Assembly: GCF_000739815.1 (NCBI RefSeq)
Contig: NZ_BBJJ01000001.1
Coordinates: 372,001-436,000, forward strand
DNA length: 64,000 nucleotides
Direction: 5' to 3'
From: Paraburkholderia mimosarum LMG 23256 = NBRC 106338
Lineage (GTDB): Bacteria > Pseudomonadota > Gammaproteobacteria > Burkholderiales > Burkholderiaceae
The notes under the pieces were generated by a model. It worked only from the letters and a program-made list of their open reading frames with translations. It did no database searches and had not been told where the DNA came from. Numbering within the stretch: the stretch's first letter is position 1; each line of letters opens with the position of its first letter. This document shows positions 63,363 to 64,000 of the stretch, one piece after another. Both the position numbers and the translations under genes were made by a program.

Positions 63363-63387
63363 AAACCGGGCCTGTGCGGCCCGGTTT
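63363..63387 (-). terminator. Rho-independent-type terminator between lyase and dehydrogenase genes
   Basis: AAACCGGGCC (63363-63372) pairs perfectly with GGCCCGGTTT (63378-63387) over a TGTGC loop. Read on the minus strand, the hairpin is followed by a T-rich run (GTCTTTTC). It lies between the DHDPS-type gene and the dehydrogenase gene, so much of the upstream transcript may stop here and the dehydrogenase could be expressed separately or by read-through. Confidence 0.7.
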
Positions 63388-63422
63388 CGATGAAGCGAAG
63401 AAGGATCGGGAGAACGGTGCGG

Positions 63423-64000
63423 TCAGAGTCCGACGTCCGGCAGGGCGGGGCGCGTGGCCAGCGCCTTCTCGACGACGGCCTTCACATGTGCGAGCGCCTC
63501 GCCTTCGAGCGCCAGGCGCGGGGGGCGCGTGACGGCGCTGCCGCGGCCCACCAGTTCCTCGCACAGCTTGATGCACTGCACGAGGTCGGGGCGCGCGTCG
63601 AGATGCAGCAGCGGCATGAACCAGCGATAGAGCGCGAGCGCTTCGTCGAAGCGCTTTTGCTTCGCGAGACGGAAGAGCGTTTCGCCCTCCCTGGGGAACA
63701 CGTTCGACATGCCCGAGACCCAGCCTTGCGCGCCCACGGCCACGCTTTCGACCACCACGTCGTCGAGGCCCGCGAACAGCACGAAGCGGTCGCCCACGGC
63801 GTTGCGCAGATCGATGAAGCGGCTCGTGTCGCCCGAAGAATCCTTGAAGCAGACGATATTTTCGCAATCCTGAAGAGCGATAAGGATGTCGGGCGTGACA
63901 TCGTTCTTGTAGATCGGCGGATTGTTGTAGACCATCACGGGCACGTCGGTGCTCGAAGCCACGGCGCGAAAATGCGCGGCCGTCTCGTGCGGCTTCGCGG
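63423..64000 (-). CDS. Dihydrodipicolinate synthase family protein (partial, C-terminal part)
   Basis: The gene runs off the right edge; 192 residues are visible, starting AKPHETAAHFRAVASSTDVP. The catalytic lysine lies in IVCFKDSSGD, preceded by VPVMVYNNPP and followed by RFVLFAGLDDVV and the C-terminal helices. The DHDPS family forms a Schiff base between lysine and a keto acid. With the adjacent imine-type reductase, a role like that of 1-pyrroline-4-hydroxy-2-carboxylate deaminase or another 2-keto acid aldolase is possible; lysine biosynthesis DapA is less likely in this context. Confidence 0.9.
   Translation of the reverse strand, partial: AKPHETAAHFRAVASSTDVPVMVYNNPPIYKNDVTPDILIALQDCENIVCFKDSSGDTSRFIDLRNAVGDRFVLFAGLDDVVVESVAVGAQGWVSGMSNVFPREGETLFRLAKQKRFDEALALYRWFMPLLHLDARPDLVQCIKLCEELVGRGSAVTRPPRLALEGEALAHVKAVVEKALATRPALPDVGL

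Overview
The window is GC-rich, almost gene-packed chromosomal DNA from a betaproteobacterium of the Burkholderiaceae. Paraburkholderia or a close relative is most likely. The inference rests on the fused cytochrome oxidase subunit I-III, the phasin, CHAD, DUF3022-like and DUF1488-like genes, and the Burkholderia-style order (exoprotein, immunity gene, transporter) of a two-partner secretion locus. No rRNA, tRNA, CRISPR array or intact insertion sequence was seen.

Region 1 (1-29 kb) is a long collection of small stress-type genes mixed with larger enzymes: a PfpI/DJ-1 protein, a soluble hybrid histidine kinase, an SDR, DUF1328, an endonuclease/phosphatase-fold enzyme, BON, a low-complexity general stress protein, DUF3309, an NRAMP-like transporter, CsbD, a ParB-like protein, a zinc-finger miniprotein, CHAD, a caa3-type oxidase operon (coxB, ctaD I-III fusion, small membrane protein, triheme cytochrome c), DUF6496, the three-domain DNA ligase LigD, a phasin, an MFS transporter, a ZnT9-like cation transporter, and several small secreted or cytoplasmic proteins. 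A GH15 glucoamylase remnant lies at 26.8-27.1 kb.

Region 2 (28.6-34.6 kb) is a signalling block. A serine-recombinase-like DNA-binding protein lacks two catalytic arginines and is preceded by a repeated operator-like sequence. It is followed by a stand-alone CheB methylesterase domain and a 1384-residue CheB-CheR-PAS-kinase-receiver fusion.

Region 3 (34.7-36.5 kb) is a periplasmic copper set (DUF2946 protein, outer-membrane-type protein, CopC). Region 4 (36.6-43.1 kb) is a polyamine or guanidino-compound catabolic cluster (aldehyde dehydrogenase, agmatinase/guanidinobutyrase, FAD amine oxidase, cupin) with a LuxR-type and a LysR-type regulator. Region 5 (43.1-45.2 kb) is an OmpR-type two-component pair.

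Region 6 (45.7-61.7 kb) is the most unusual part. A 2740-residue TpsA/CdiA-like exoprotein with its own C-terminal toxin-like domain and downstream immunity candidate is followed by displaced toxin and immunity cassettes in lower-GC DNA. Two of these begin at the same 'VATNS' junction. A decayed second copy of the CdiA C-terminal region comes next. Then follow a second, short TpsA (690 aa), one TpsB transporter and a secreted parvulin-type prolyl isomerase. This looks like a contact-dependent inhibition locus that has accumulated alternative toxin tips, with one transporter apparently serving two exoproteins.

The window ends with a malate/lactate-type (Ldh family) dehydrogenase and the C-terminal part of a dihydrodipicolinate-synthase family enzyme, probably an amino- or imino-acid catabolic pair.
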